Below, in pieces: positions 14,521-27,220 of a stretch of DNA of 64,000 nt. A model generated the notes under the pieces. The model saw nothing but the letters and a program-made list of their open reading frames with translations, had not been told where the DNA came from and ran no database searches. The number at the start of each line of letters is the position of its first letter. Position 1 is the first letter of the stretch. The DNA is taken from NCBI GenBank assembly GCA_012295275.1, contig CM022679.1, positions 5,447,657-5,511,656 of the forward strand. Direction: 5' to 3'. The stretch is from Chrysomallon squamiferum (lineage: Eukaryota; Mollusca; Gastropoda; Neomphalida; Peltospiridae). Both the position numbers and the translations under genes were made by a program.

Positions 14521-15885
14521 CGGGGATCTTTTGGTCGAATTCATTTTGTAAAATAAACTAACCTAGAACTTGTTTGATCTTTGATCGAGACTTGGTCCAA
14601 GCTTATAAATTCATCACAATCTTGGACAACATCAGATAAAACCGAATCTATTTCGAAAACATGAAGTTCAGAGAAAATGTATCAGCTGTTTGCAGTTCCA
14701 GTTCCAGTTTGAATGGGATCAATATGAAATCCATTCATCACAGATCTCACATTAGTCTCTCCAGTGAAACACGTCTAGATAATTATATGCAGTATTTACT
14801 GTTATACTCTCTACAGAATTAAAACACCCCACAGTTCTGAACAAAGGTGTTAAGAAGATTACCTATTGTGTGTTTCCAGAGATCAAATGATTGATTTCGT
14901 GTATCAATAAAGTATTAAATTAAGGCGTAAGAATCTTATCTGGTCTTCGGCGTACCAATTAAACTGAAACGAAAACTCCTGACAGCAGCTAAATGTTTAT
15001 TGCTGATCTCTGTGTCGCAATGGTGAAGTAATTGGATTATAGAATGGTATGTGCTGGGATCTCACCTCCACACCTCATCATATCTTGTTTATCTGAAGAG
15101 TCCTTTTCGCTACTGCTGCTGATGTTGCCGCTGTTCTTTACTTGTGCTTATGCTGTTATTTCTGTGTTTGTTAGTGGGTTTTTGTATTCAATTTTTTTTT
15201 ATTATTGTTATTATTATTTGTTATATTTATTTATTTTGTTTTATGATTATGTGTATGTGTGTGTACAAATATATATTTCGGTGTTGATTTTCTAGTGAAA
15301 TATTTGTTGTCGTTTCTTTGTTTCCACTATTTAAAACTATTTAAAGTCTTCTAAAAGTCTAAACAAATAATCCCAAACTAATTTGACCGCATCTTTTGTA
15401 AGCAGAGTATCAGATGGTTGATAGATTGATGGCTCTGGCTGACATAAAGAGGTTACAGGTTTTGACAAGTACAATATATTAATGGAAACAAAACATTGTG
15501 GCCAGGCACACAAATTAATTAAAGTGACCCTGAATGCTGAGGGAAATAGTTTAATTTATTGAAATCTTAGTTTCTTTGTTCGTGTTCTTGGTTGATGGAT
15601 GAATAGAGAGGAGGAAGCACTGACATATGGACACTTGGATTTATGTAAGGATGGATGGTTGGATGGTTCGATGGATCTAATGATGGATGGGTGGATGTAA
15701 GGATGGATTGATCAATGGATTGATTGATCGATGGGTCACTGACTGAATGAATGAATTGACGAACGAACGAAAAGTTGGTTGGTTGGATCGGTCGATAATG
15801 AATAAATGGTTAGAATGATGAACTTGTAAATGAATGAATAAGATGGATGAATTACTTGGATGAAGGAATGTATTGGATTCAAAAC

Positions 15886-16221
15886 TTATGGACGTATAAA
15901 TGGACGATTGATCAAAATGTTAAAAGATTCCTTTTTACAAAGACTACCACAACAAGGATACAGTACATTTATGATAACAAAGCTGACTAAGGCTGTGATG
16001 ACAAAAGCCACTGCCGCTATGATCACAGTAATTACCGTGTTTCCCTGCAGGTTGTCAAAATGGCTCTGACGGCTCATACCGGAATGTCCACTGACGACTG
16101 CTTTTAACAGGTCTTCGTTGCAAGCCGGACAAACCTTGATATGACAGGCCACTTTACTAGCATCATGTCCAGAGGAATAATTAATATCGACCATGAATCC
16201 AAGTTCAAGACATGTCGACAT
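15886..16221 (-). CDS. Possible exon of a single-pass membrane protein
   Basis: The open frame encodes a Cys-bearing segment (KVACHIKVCPACNEDLL), a spacer, and one clear membrane helix (NTVITVIIAAVAFVITALVS) followed by a CC-containing, basic tail and a stop. The C-x-I-x-V-C pattern before a helix recalls the end of a ZP-C half, but this is weak. The frame is open about 45 bases upstream of the first ATG and no strong acceptor was seen. The sequence is less repetitive than its surroundings. It could be the 3' exon of an unseen gene or a decayed fragment. Confidence 0.35.
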   Translation of the reverse strand: MSTCLELGFMVDINYSSGHDASKVACHIKVCPACNEDLLKAVVSGHSGMSRQSHFDNLQGNTVITVIIAAVAFVITALVSFVIINVLYPCCGSLCKKESFNILINRPFIRP

Positions 16222-16476
16222 GAAAAGAAAAGAAACGTTGACAGCATATGTGCGTGCAGTGCCAAGTCAGGGACAGGACAAAGAAAGGAATACTTCTGTC
16301 TGCAGAGACGACGTCAGTCAGACTAGCTACTGCTACACGGTAGCAGAAATAAAGTGACGAGTGTTTTCTTTGCAAAACGTTATCACTTAGTCTATGAGAC
16401 TACAGAGAGGGTTCAAGTAGGAAAAAGAAAGCAATGATTTGTTTGAAAAGACTGAAAGTGGGAAGCAAAAAACCAA

Positions 16477-16509
16477 AACAACAACAACAACAACAACAAC
16501 AGCAGCAGC

Positions 16510-16548
<39 letters not shown>

Positions 16549-16622
16549 GTAAATAAATAAATAAATAAATAACTTAATTAATAAATAAATAAATAAGAAG
16601 AGGAAGAAGAAGAAGTAAATAA
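16477..16622. repeat. AAC/AAT/AAAT repeat field
   Basis: Runs of CAA, CAG, AAT and AAAT in sequence. Confidence 0.9.
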
Positions 16623-18115
16623 CGAAAACACAATATTTATCTGCAAATTAAAACTAACCGAGATAGATCCATTATTAAGAAAACCTTAAAGTGTCACTCC
16701 AAACAACGATGTACATACATGTGTGTCACGTGACATAATTCTACGAAGCCTAAATCTGCTTAAATCTATGAAAAAAAACCGGATAGCTTTGGATTGATAA
16801 ACAGTAAACAAGACCTGCTTTTCATCACACCTGAATGAAACAATACAAAGAAATGAAGTCAGGAAACCCTTTAACTAACTCGACATTCATTCAGTCAATT
16901 TCTTTCAAAGTAATTGCTAATTATATATATTATAGCTTAAAAACACAACAACAACAACAACAAAGAAACAAACAAATGAAGATAATTTAAAATATTACTG
17001 GTTTTTAAGAGTTTCAAAAATTTTAATTTTTAAATATTTTAAAGATTAAAATTGCTTATAATAGAAACAATAGTTTTATTCTAAAAGTGTACACACTGGA
17101 CAGAGTCAGACACAGATAAAGAGAGAAAGTGAGTTAAAGTGAGAGAGCGAGAGAGAGGGGAAGAAAGATAGTGAGAGAGGGGAAGAGTGGGAGAGAGAAA
17201 GAAATGGAAAGAAAGATACAGAGACACGCTTAGACAAAGGGAGGGAGAGAGAAGAGAACAGAGAGAAACATGCGCATAAATAAATATTCACAAATAGAAG
17301 AAGAGGCAAAGCAATCGACACGAAATTAAAAAGAGACACACATATACACCATTACACTCCACATAAATATATGTTTCGAAACATCACTGACATTTCTTTA
17401 TTCTTGCACAATATTTCAAGCCTCCTACTGTTTGAACATTCTTTTCTGTTTGTTTACATTGATTCCATTGCTAAATAAACATGCACTCCATGAACTTCAA
17501 CAATACGAATTTATCTTCATTGAAAAATATTTTCTTAAGAGGTTTGAGTTACTGATCATTTAAACATGTAAATGATATACGTAAGTTACTGATTACCGAT
17601 AGCATCACTAAATAAACGAGTTTCGTGAAGTGTTTAGAAATTATTTACTGTATCACTTGTAATTCTCCGAAATGAGTCCATACTTAACACTTCATAATAA
17701 TAATGATTAACATCGCCATCATCATCATCATCATCGTCGTCGTTATTGTAGTTGTCGTTGTTTTTGTTATTATTATTGTTGTTGTTGTTGTTATAAGTGT
17801 TTTTATTATTGTTACTGTTCTAATTAATATTATTATTATGATTGTCGTTTTAAAACGAATTAACATCCCTCTAAATAAAATAATCTCCGTTTACTAAATA
17901 AGAAAAACAAATTAACTGTAGAGTACAATGGTTCAATGCACAGCTCATGATTAAGTATCATTAATGAATTCCTGGTCCATCATCATTATACATCATTATT
18001 CTTCACCATCACAGTGAAAATGGTTTATATGTACACATTTAATATTCGTTTGAACAAACACACTATTCAAACGCAGAAATATACACACATGTATATACAT
18101 ATAGAAACATATACA

Positions 18116-18141
18116 TGCATGCATACATATACATACATACA

Positions 18142-18177
<36 letters not shown>

Positions 18178-18240
18178 TATATATACATGCATACTTATAT
18201 ACATACATACATTCATAGATACGTACATATACATAACTAC
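18116..18240. repeat. (CATA)n and (TA)n repeat
   Basis: Tetranucleotide CATA with a TA core, repeated again as TATG/TA at 18352-18405. Confidence 0.9.
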
Positions 18241-18368
18241 TTACAGAAACACACACGGACACAGAGACATTTACTGACTGTCTATTACATTACTTGTTAT
18301 TTTTCCAGGAACATCTCACAATATTCGATGGGAAATGAAGTTAATTTATTTGTATGTATATATGTATG

Positions 18369-18401
<33 letters not shown>

Positions 18402-18461
18402 TGCTAGTAAATTAACTTCATCTTCTCTAGAATATAGTAGTATGTTCCGGGAGAATAAATA

Positions 18462-19202
18462 TAGTGGTACTTTGACTTACGAGTTTAATTCGTTCACGTG
18501 ATCGAGCTCGTATATCAAATCAATTTTCCCGACTGAAATGAATTGAAATACCATTAATCCGTTGCAGCCCAACAAAAACCACCCCCTTTTTTGTTTCTGT
18601 TTTTAAATAAGAAAAATGTATTTATAATTGACAAGTATTGTAAAAAAATAAAATAAAAGAGAATGTAAAGAAATAAATTGGTTTTGTAAAGTGTATTTAT
18701 CTTGGAGATCAGACAAATTATTTTAACGCCTTTTACTGGAGTTACAGCATTACTCGACTCCTTCTGCTTCAGTAGTTTACATTTCAAAGAAGTACAACGC
18801 TTAGAAGTACTGCCTAGCCAAGTCGACTACAGTCACACCTCGCTGATGTTTTTCTGTGAATTCAAGCTTTAATTCAATGGACATCTTCTCAGTAATGTCC
18901 TTTGCATTCACTTTCTTAGGATCTATGGCCAGAAAAAACTAATTTGGCAAAATACTGCACAAAACGCGAGCACAACACAACAGAGATGCTTCCGCGGCGA
19001 GGTAACCACGGGAAGTAAACAAGTGAGACGCGGGATGCTGGGCGGAGCTATGTTGTTCGTTGCGCCAACTAGCGGCAGCGTAGCTGAAGCTCGCTCGTAT
19101 GTCGGATTTCTGCTCGCAACTCAAAGAAAACATTCGACCGGGCGACTGCTCCCAACTCGAAAAACCCGTTATTTGGGGCACTCGAGAGGCGAGGTACCAC
19201 TG
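18462..19202 (-). mobile_element. Tigger/pogo-like non-autonomous DNA transposon, copy 2 (both ends)
   Basis: The ends are inverted: TAGTGGTACTTTGACTTACG at the left and GAGGCGAGGTACCACTG at the right, flanked by TA on both sides as expected for TA-target Tc1/mariner-superfamily elements. It is about 741 bp long. It contains the GCGCCAACTAGCGGC block and a decayed transposase N-terminus on the minus strand, as in copies 1 and 3. Confidence 0.85.
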
Positions 19203-19225
19203 TATAATAGAAGTATAAATATATA

Positions 19226-19288
19226 TCTATCTAACTACCTACCTATATATATATATATATATATAGGTAGGTAGGTACTTAGATAGAC
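19226..19288. repeat. Inverted repeat with (TA)n core beside transposon copy 2
   Basis: TCTATCTAACTACCTACC faces GGTAGGTAGGTACTTAGATA across a (TA)n centre. It begins 24 bases right of the transposon end. Confidence 0.7.
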
Positions 19289-20344
19289 AGACAGACAGAC
19301 AGACAGAAAAAGAGATAGAGAGATTGATCGATATTTACCTCTCTGTTTCATTTCCCTGGCGAAGGAAGTTAAAGGAAATGATGCATTACAGATTTTTTTA
19401 ATTAAGAAACCAATTTACTGAGTAATCGAACTTGAAAAGTCAAATGAAATTAAGTATCAGTAAACTCTAGGACCTTCCTTCTCTGTTTCTAATCTTCTAA
19501 GACACTAATAAACATTTCACATTCTCCTGCTGATAAAGCTGAATCGTTTTCCACCATGACAAGGTTTATCGTGAGGTAATTTTCCATTATTAAACAAGAG
19601 AAGAAAGGAGAAAAAAAAAAATATCGTTATTCTGGAAATGACCAGTATGACGGTAATGTTTGAGTAGATGAAGTAACACGATTTCTTCACTTTTAAAACT
19701 CATTTACCAGGGGCTGTACTATAATTATGTGACAAATGTGCCCTGCATTAGATTTAGACTTGAACGCCTGGTTCTCCTAGTTTTTAGCTGGTTACGGAGA
19801 ATGAAAGAATAAAAGGATGAATGAATGAAAATATCTATCATTAGAGTATAAAACTATCAAGACCAGAGTTAATAAGAAATAATAAAGTTCAAGATTTATT
19901 TATATTCAGCTTCTGGAAACATTCAAACTAATCTTGACAAAGTATTGGCTGTTGAATAAGTGTGATGATAGAGTACAGACTGCTAATTATAAACTGTGGA
20001 GTGAGATGATAGCTAATTGGACTTTGGCAGATCTCAATGACAAACTCAGAAATTGTATCCGCTGCACACATGCTTAAACGTTCTCCGATAAAAAGAAGTA
20101 ATAATAAAAAAATATATATATATATTAATACCCAAATCTTAGTAATAACGTATTTGACTGAGTCATCGTGAGTTGTAGGATGCAACCATCAATGAATCCA
20201 GTTATCAGTTTTCCGTTTTACCACGGCTCTGCCGGTGAATTATTACACTGTATTAAACGGCGTGGAAATATGTATATAAGATATTTTACTTCTAAAGCTA
20301 TAATCTTTCCTGTTTTACAGGTATTAAGCAATTTAAGACGTACT

Positions 20345-20348
<4 letters not shown>

Positions 20349-20437
<89 letters not shown>
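20349..20437. repeat. (CT)n microsatellite
   Basis: About 88 bases of CT, then TCTA/TATC-rich sequence to 20655. Confidence 0.95.
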
Positions 20438-20439
<2 letters not shown>

Positions 20440-21139
20440 GCTCAGTTCTTATTTCTCTATTTTTATCTCTTAATCCCTCCTTCTCTACTTCTCTCTTAAC
20501 ACTTCCCTCTCTCTCTCTTTCTCAATCTATCTATATATATGTATCTATACGTATATGTGTATCTATCTAGTTTTCTCTCTATCTAGTTATCTCTCTATGT
20601 ATATATCTATCTATTTATCTATGTATCTATTGATCTATCTATATATCTATCCATGTCTGACTGTGCTTTACGCTTAATATATTTTCTGTTTATAATATCA
20701 AACGACACCTCATTTAATACATAAGATACCACATAAGCAAAAGCCCCACATACACACTTGAACACATAAACATACACACACACTTGAACACACAAACGTG
20801 TACACACATATAGAAAATCGCAAAAATTATGTAGAAAACAACACGTGCACGTACACAATAGACAGATTTTTATCGCCTGTATATGAAGATTACGATTTTC
20901 ATTAACTGCGCTTCTTTTGAACAATCAAACCAGCGTGCTGATTTACCGCACATAGTGGTAAAACAAATCGATATGGTCACATTTCTGCAAAATATTTCGC
21001 CTTTTACTTAATTAATAAGCCACAAAGTAATGGAATAACCTCTCAGCAGAAAATAATATATGTATATCAGTAATGAAAGTGTTGACGAAAGGGAACTTAT
21101 GGAAAAGTATTACATAAACTTGCTATGTAATGTGTGCTA

Positions 21140-21173
21140 GAAACGAAGAAGAAGAAAAAGAAGGAAGGAAGGA

Positions 21174-21216
<43 letters not shown>

Positions 21217-21500
21217 GAAAAGAGAAATAGAAGTATATAAAAATTAATAATCATAACGATGACAAGAACAACAACAATAATAAGAAGAAGAAAAAGATGA
21301 TGAAGATGATGTTGATGATGAAATTACAATTCAAGTAACAATAACAACAACAAAACCGCAACAATAATAATAATAACAATAATAATAATAATAATAATAA
21401 TAATAAACAGAAGAAGAAGAAACATTAACAATTTAGTGTAGCAATAATAATAATAATAACTATACTGATAACAACAACAATAACGACAACAATGAAAACA
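21140..21500. repeat. AAAG, AAT and AAC repeat field
   Basis: (GAAA)n at 21160-21220, then AAT/AAC/GAA triplets. Confidence 0.9.
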
Positions 21501-21790
21501 TCATTAAATAGAAGTGAAGACACTAATAATGTCGAAGGTTTTGCGACAGTCTTAACAAATTCTACACATGTGGCCAATAAATCACATCCTGTCTAAAAAG
21601 CGTTAACTTGATTAACAACTTTCGTCTACACGTCTTTTCTGTGACAGTTCACTGTCCACCTCTCTAGAAACACAGATCTTTCATCAGACAAATAACATTA
21701 ATAAATAATTAAACGTATATACCGGTATTAGTTTATGTTTCTTATGCAAACTACCTACTTACTTACCTTCTTATGTATGTATGTGATGTC

Positions 21791-21836
<46 letters not shown>

Positions 21837-24528
21837 TGTCTTCATAGATAGATTGGTGGATAAAGGAAGGTAGGTAGATAGGTATGTATGCGTTTATGTA
21901 TTTATATATGTTTGTATGTATGTATCCTTTTATGTAAATATACTATACCACTATTACTACTACTACTACTAATAATAATAATAATAATAATCTCAAAAAG
22001 TAACTTCGTTTCACTTGCATATCACCATCATTTATTACGCATAAAAGAAAAATATTTCTGTGAGTGACACTATTATGATTTTCAGAGAAATCTTTCATAT
22101 TTTCCAGTTAGTTTTATGCAGTATCATACAGACTGACTTTATATATACTATGGTCTTCGGCATAACTCTCTTGGGATATTGAGTAAAACAGGAGAACATT
22201 CCAAATGACCATTACTGAAGACTGAGCCAATACTGACCGAACATACACCGTTTCTTAAGTATGTCCAATATAGTCACAGTGAGACAGTTTATATTGAAGA
22301 AACCAAAGACAACACATTCTTATCTGGAATATCTGAAATATACTACTGTTATTGTGCTAGGTGAATGGACAGATAAATAGAGAGATAGAAAGAGAGACTG
22401 ACAGACAGACAGATATACTTACATACATACAAACATACATACATATACATACACAAATTAATATATAAACAGATTCTGAAGGATATAAAGAAAGATAAAC
22501 AGATAGATAGACAGATACACAGACAAATACATTCGTACATACATACATACACTCACATACACATTCACACGGATAAACAGACTGACCTAGATCAGAGATA
22601 GACAGATGGAAAAATATATGTATGTATGCAGATATATAAATAGATGGATGGACAGACAGAAAGACGAACTGACGGGTGGATGGATAGCGGAGTTACAGAG
22701 AGAAACAGAGACGCAGCAGACGTGATCGTTTGAAACAATATTACTCTTCATTCACGCACATAATACGATTTTTCTTTTTACCGCGATCGAAAATGGCGAA
22801 CGTGTAATTATTTTTACCAGTTTTAGCGAGTCATTATTATCTTACTCTTGTCGCACCATTAACTTGAATTTGCTGCACACAGTGCTGAAGTCCGCGCTAA
22901 TAGATTTAAAACACGGCTCTGTATGCGAGACTTATTTGATTTGATAACAGCTGCAAGGACCTCTGACGTCACTGAGACCGGAATTAAGAGTTTTAAAAGT
23001 TTTATAAGCTCTAAGACGTCGACTTATTAGCGTGTGTTAGAATGGTTAGATGTCAGGGTTGCTGATATTGCGGCTTCACACTTGGGATGTAACAACATTA
23101 ATTACTTTTCTCAACAGAGTAACGATTTCTGTAGCGCCCAAAACTCGGAATACGGGATTCGTTGCTAATGAAGTTTCCGATGTTGCAACTGAAATTTTTT
23201 TGTTGTTGTTGATGACGATATCGTTAATGCCAATAAAGGTGTTGCAAGATTTGACATTTTCCTAGTACAAGGACAGGATGGTAATGTAGATGATTTTTGG
23301 TTGTGGTATATCTCACGTTTAGTAATGATATGTGACGTCAATTTGTTTGAATTTGTTTATGGGGTATGTTCCCAAAACTGGAAGTCTCCAGATTAGGTAA
23401 GCGGTGAGGTGTTCTAATCCGCTTCCAGAAATGGGAAAACTGGCGTGAGCAATTAAGGCCAATTTAGACTCACGGAGACTGCAAGAAAATTAATGTTTGG
23501 AGACAGGTAATACTACCAATTTAGACGTGTGGGGTTAACGAGATCAATTCAGAGATGTTTGAAGAGGGTAGCCAGAGTAGATGTTGCAAGGAAATTAATG
23601 TTATAACATAAAATTTGAGACAGGAAATACTACCTATATAAATACTGTACAGTCATGATTGATCATGGCTGCGAAGGGAGAAATTTCGTTTGTAAAGTGT
23701 GACTGAATACTGTTTAACAAAAGTACATCAGTTAAGGTGACGGAAGAGCAATTAGTAAGGGTGAGCAATAAACTGCCAGAAATAGAACAACTGGCGTGTC
23801 CAGTTAAGATGTGTAATAATCTCACTGCCAGATTCGGGAATAAACCGTTTATGGATATGATGTCACAGTAGATGTTACGCTTTATGATATGAAATAATGT
23901 TACTCTGTATTGTTTTATGCTACGTTATGTTACGTTATGTTATATAATATGATGTTATATTATGTTGTATTACATTATGTTATATATATATATATATTTT
24001 ATTGAATTGCTCTCTCAAAATTTCATGCTGCTTTATAAACATCTATATTTATATTTTTTTCCCATAAAATGTTTCTTCTATGGCGCTTTTAAAAGGCTGT
24101 CAGAAAAACCAGAAATGTGAATGATTTTTTTTTTTTTTTTTTTTTCAAATCACATTACAGGAGTGTATTCAGTTTATTTTTGACATCTATAAAAGTATGA
24201 CAGGTTCAAATGGACGACCAGTTACTTACATTTAGCTTGGAAAACCGTTCAGAGATTGAAAGAACGCAATAAGCCAAATATATCGCTCTCCATCTAATGA
24301 CATTTCGTTCAGATTTTAATTCCAATTGTCGTTGCATTTCAGGTCTAGGATTTATGTCAAAGAAACCTACTGCAGATATTCCATTTACGTATTAGCAAGA
24401 AGGGTCATTTTATACCCACCTTAACCTAAACTGGAACATACATATTGCAACTTTTTATAAATCAACCACGAGAAGTAATAAAGTGGGATACACCATTAGG
24501 ACTGATCTTGCAAAATGTAACATACAGA

Positions 24529-24591
<63 letters not shown>

Positions 24592-24800
24592 TAGTATTAT
24601 TATTAGTAGTAGTAGTAATATAGCTGTGCAGTAATGTGTCAATAACTAATATTAGTACAATTAATAGTAGTTGTTGTTCATAATGTAGTGGTAGTGGTAG
24701 TTGTTGGTGCAGCTTTTTGTTGTTATTTTGATGATTATGATGATGTTGTGGTAGTGACAGTTGTAGCATGAGTCGTAGTAGTAGCGGTGGTAGTAGAAGC
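24529..24800. repeat. (AAT)n followed by TAG/TTG triplets
   Basis: Pure AAT from 24529 to 24590, then GTAGTA-type triplets. Confidence 0.92.
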
Positions 24801-25490
24801 AGTGGTATTTTAGTGAAAAGATGAATGATACATCAGTGCAAAGAAAAGAGAATTCGTAGGAACGTTACTATTTACTATATCGTTTATCTTATTAGAATCT
24901 TATATGATATTATTACGTCATATCTTATTATTACGTTATATTTCCTTATTACGATATGTCGTGTTATTACGTTATATCTTATTATTACAAAGGATATAAC
25001 AGAAAGAACGTTGACTTAAACCTTGTAAAATAGTATGTTGAAAAAGGCAAACAAACAAACAAAAATAAATAAATAATTAGGTGTAAGGTAATAATAAGAA
25101 ACAGAAAAGAAGGTTTTCGTTACTATTTTTCTATTTCTTATCGATCTTACAGGTTCGTCAGGCTTTCTACAATCAGTCAGTGGGTCTGATTATACGAATA
25201 TCTGTCTGTTTAACTGCCACTATGTCCGTTTGTCCTTTCTGTCAGTTTATTAGTGTGTTTTTTCTCTGTGTATTCGTGTTTGTGTCTGTTTAATAAAATC
25301 GTTTATTACATTTTTCGCTAATTATAATTAACACATATTGTTGATGTTATACCACATACAGATACGTGTGTCTGTGGATGAAAATAAATATTAAAAATAA
25401 ATAAATCAATCAATCAATCAAAACTAATAACTACATAAACATTAACTAACTAACTGAACAGAAACAAAATAAGGAATAAATGGTACTCAC

Positions 25491-25901
25491 ATATGATATC
25501 ATGGGTTTATTGAAAGCCGCCGCTATCCTTCCCTCATTGATGCAAGTTTCCTGCGGACCTATGTACACGGAGATGTTTTTGTCAAGCAGTAAAACTGTTT
25601 GCTTAATACTCTGAAATTCCAGACCGTACGTTTCAGAAATAATAAAGTCGAGTGTATGATTTGGAAGAATGGTTTGGTTCAAGTTAATTTGGTGTACTGC
25701 GTACGTGATGGCCCCAGATATGACCCTTCCTGGACTCGTGTAAAACTGATTCCCTGGACTGCGCTCCGATCCCGTCAGGTATCCTATTCGTATGACTTCA
25801 CATCCGCACCATCTGTAGAGCGAAACGTATACGATCAAGTAAAATATCCGTTTTGTCAGCTGATCCAAACGATTAAGCATGGTAACTGAAAGTGAATTCA
25901 T
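25491..25901 (-). CDS. Receptor-type guanylate cyclase, first coding exon (ligand-binding domain start)
   Basis: The exon encodes a hydrophobic leader (RIFYLIVYVSLYRW) and then the start of an ANF-receptor ligand-binding fold: IRIGYLTGSERSPG, VISGAITYAVHQIN, SETYGLEFQS, YIGPQETCINEGRIAAAF, ending MISY at a GTGAGT donor (25485-25490). The ISGAI.YAV, ETYG and IGPQETC signatures are those of invertebrate receptor guanylate cyclases of the Gyc76C/gcy-28 type, single-pass receptors that make cGMP. Two in-frame ATGs exist, at 25901 and 25880; the second gives a better-sized signal peptide, and an acceptor-like TTTCAG lies just before it. The kinase-like and cyclase exons were not found to the left, so the first intron is very long or the gene is broken by the window or assembly. 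Confidence 0.85.
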
Positions 25902-26969
25902 GGCTCTTTGACTTTGATACAGGTATAAGTGTATACATTTAGCGTTTCACAAACCAAAAATCTGAAAGTAAATTGTCATTGAAAAGTTTTTACATCTTAT
26001 GTCGTTTTAAGTCATTTTTCTTAGACAGTCTGTATCCAGTGGACGTCTAAGATCGAAGAAGAAATTTCGTTCATGGTTTATGAATCGGTTCACGGAAACA
26101 GTAGCGGTCCATCTTGAAAGCGTTTCGCTAACTCGACTAAGACTTCTCCCGCCAAAATCATCTGTATCGTTTGCTACCACTGTTCGATCGATCTGTCGTC
26201 TGCTTTTGAAACTGAGGCGGAGTACTGTTAGATCAGTCCCTGCTGTTGCGTCCCCTGCAGATGATAGGAAAAGCTGTTGGAAGCAAATAAGCAAAGCCTA
26301 CTTTCATTGGCTCGTGGTAATGCCATAAACTAATCAGTTGGTAACAGAGATATATTTATATTTATTTGTACGTTAGTGAGGAATTTCGCTGGTTATTAAC
26401 TGAAATAAGTGTTTTTTTCTCTGCTACATTTGTATGGTATAACACGCCCAGAGGTGTTAATTTTAACATTAGCGAGAAATGTAATAAACGATTGTATTAG
26501 ACGCAAATACGAACACTCGGATAAAACAATAATAAACAATAGAAAGGACAAATGGACACATTGGCAGTTAAATAGACAGACATTCGTGGAATCGGACACA
26601 CTGACTGCCTAAAAGACAGACAGACGAATATACAAGACTTCTAAAGAAACAGAAAATAAGTAACCAGAAACATTCTTTTTTATATTTCTCATCTTTATTA
26701 AAGTTGGTCGTTGTTCATATGTTTACGTTTACCTTAATTTTATTTCTAATCCTGATACTGGTAATTATTATTAGACAGACAAACAGACAGACAGATGATG
26801 GATGGATGGATGGATAGATTAACTAAATTTACACTTTATTTCTTTGCTAACGCTTATATTTCCAATTAGACGGATCAAAATGTTCTACGCTATACTAACA
26901 ACGATCTTTGGAGAAAATTTGTACAATAATCAAACTGTGTAATGATTTACCTCCCTTTTCCAAGCAGTT

Positions 26970-27090
26970 TGACTTTGCCGTGATAGTTTAGAGGTTAGAG
27001 TTCAGAACTGAAATGTAATAGGTGTTCAGATCAGTTATCCTTAGTTAGCATTACTGGTTAATTCCGGTTCCAACCAATGTCCTGCTATTT
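26970..27090 (+). repeat. Decayed tRNA-derived SINE
   Basis: TAGTTTAGAGGTTAGAG resembles an A box and GGTGTTCAGATCAG a B box, followed by GGTTCCAACC. The same order of parts occurs on the minus strand at 62,960-63,195, suggesting one old SINE family. Confidence 0.42.
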
Positions 27091-27139
27091 GTTTTTACTT
27101 GTGATTACCAATCTATGCGGTGTGTGTCTGTCTATGTCA

Positions 27140-27146
27140 GCATACA

Positions 27147-27216
<70 letters not shown>

Positions 27217-27220
27217 CACA
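27140..27220. repeat. (CA)n(TA)n compound microsatellite
   Basis: CA run followed directly by a TA run. Confidence 0.93.

Larger units (their letters stand above)
7466..15885. other. Gene-free region
   Basis: AT-rich sequence with triplet-repeat fields and the 75-bp array. No exon with good splice sites and protein-like composition was recognised. Confidence 0.55.
19289..25484. other. Probable intron of the guanylate cyclase gene or intergenic DNA
   Basis: It lies downstream of the cyclase first exon on the minus strand. No further cyclase exon was recognised; AT-rich with microsatellites and ACGTTATATC-like short tandem repeats at 24890-24990. Confidence 0.45.

Noticed and set aside
18939-19274. 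Overlapping open frames on both strands, less AT-rich
   Set aside because: They lie inside transposon copy 2 and match non-coding parts of copies 1 and 3.
26007-26328. Open frames on both strands in a less AT-rich patch
   Set aside because: No homology recognised and no good donor; at most a 5' UTR exon or promoter of the cyclase gene.
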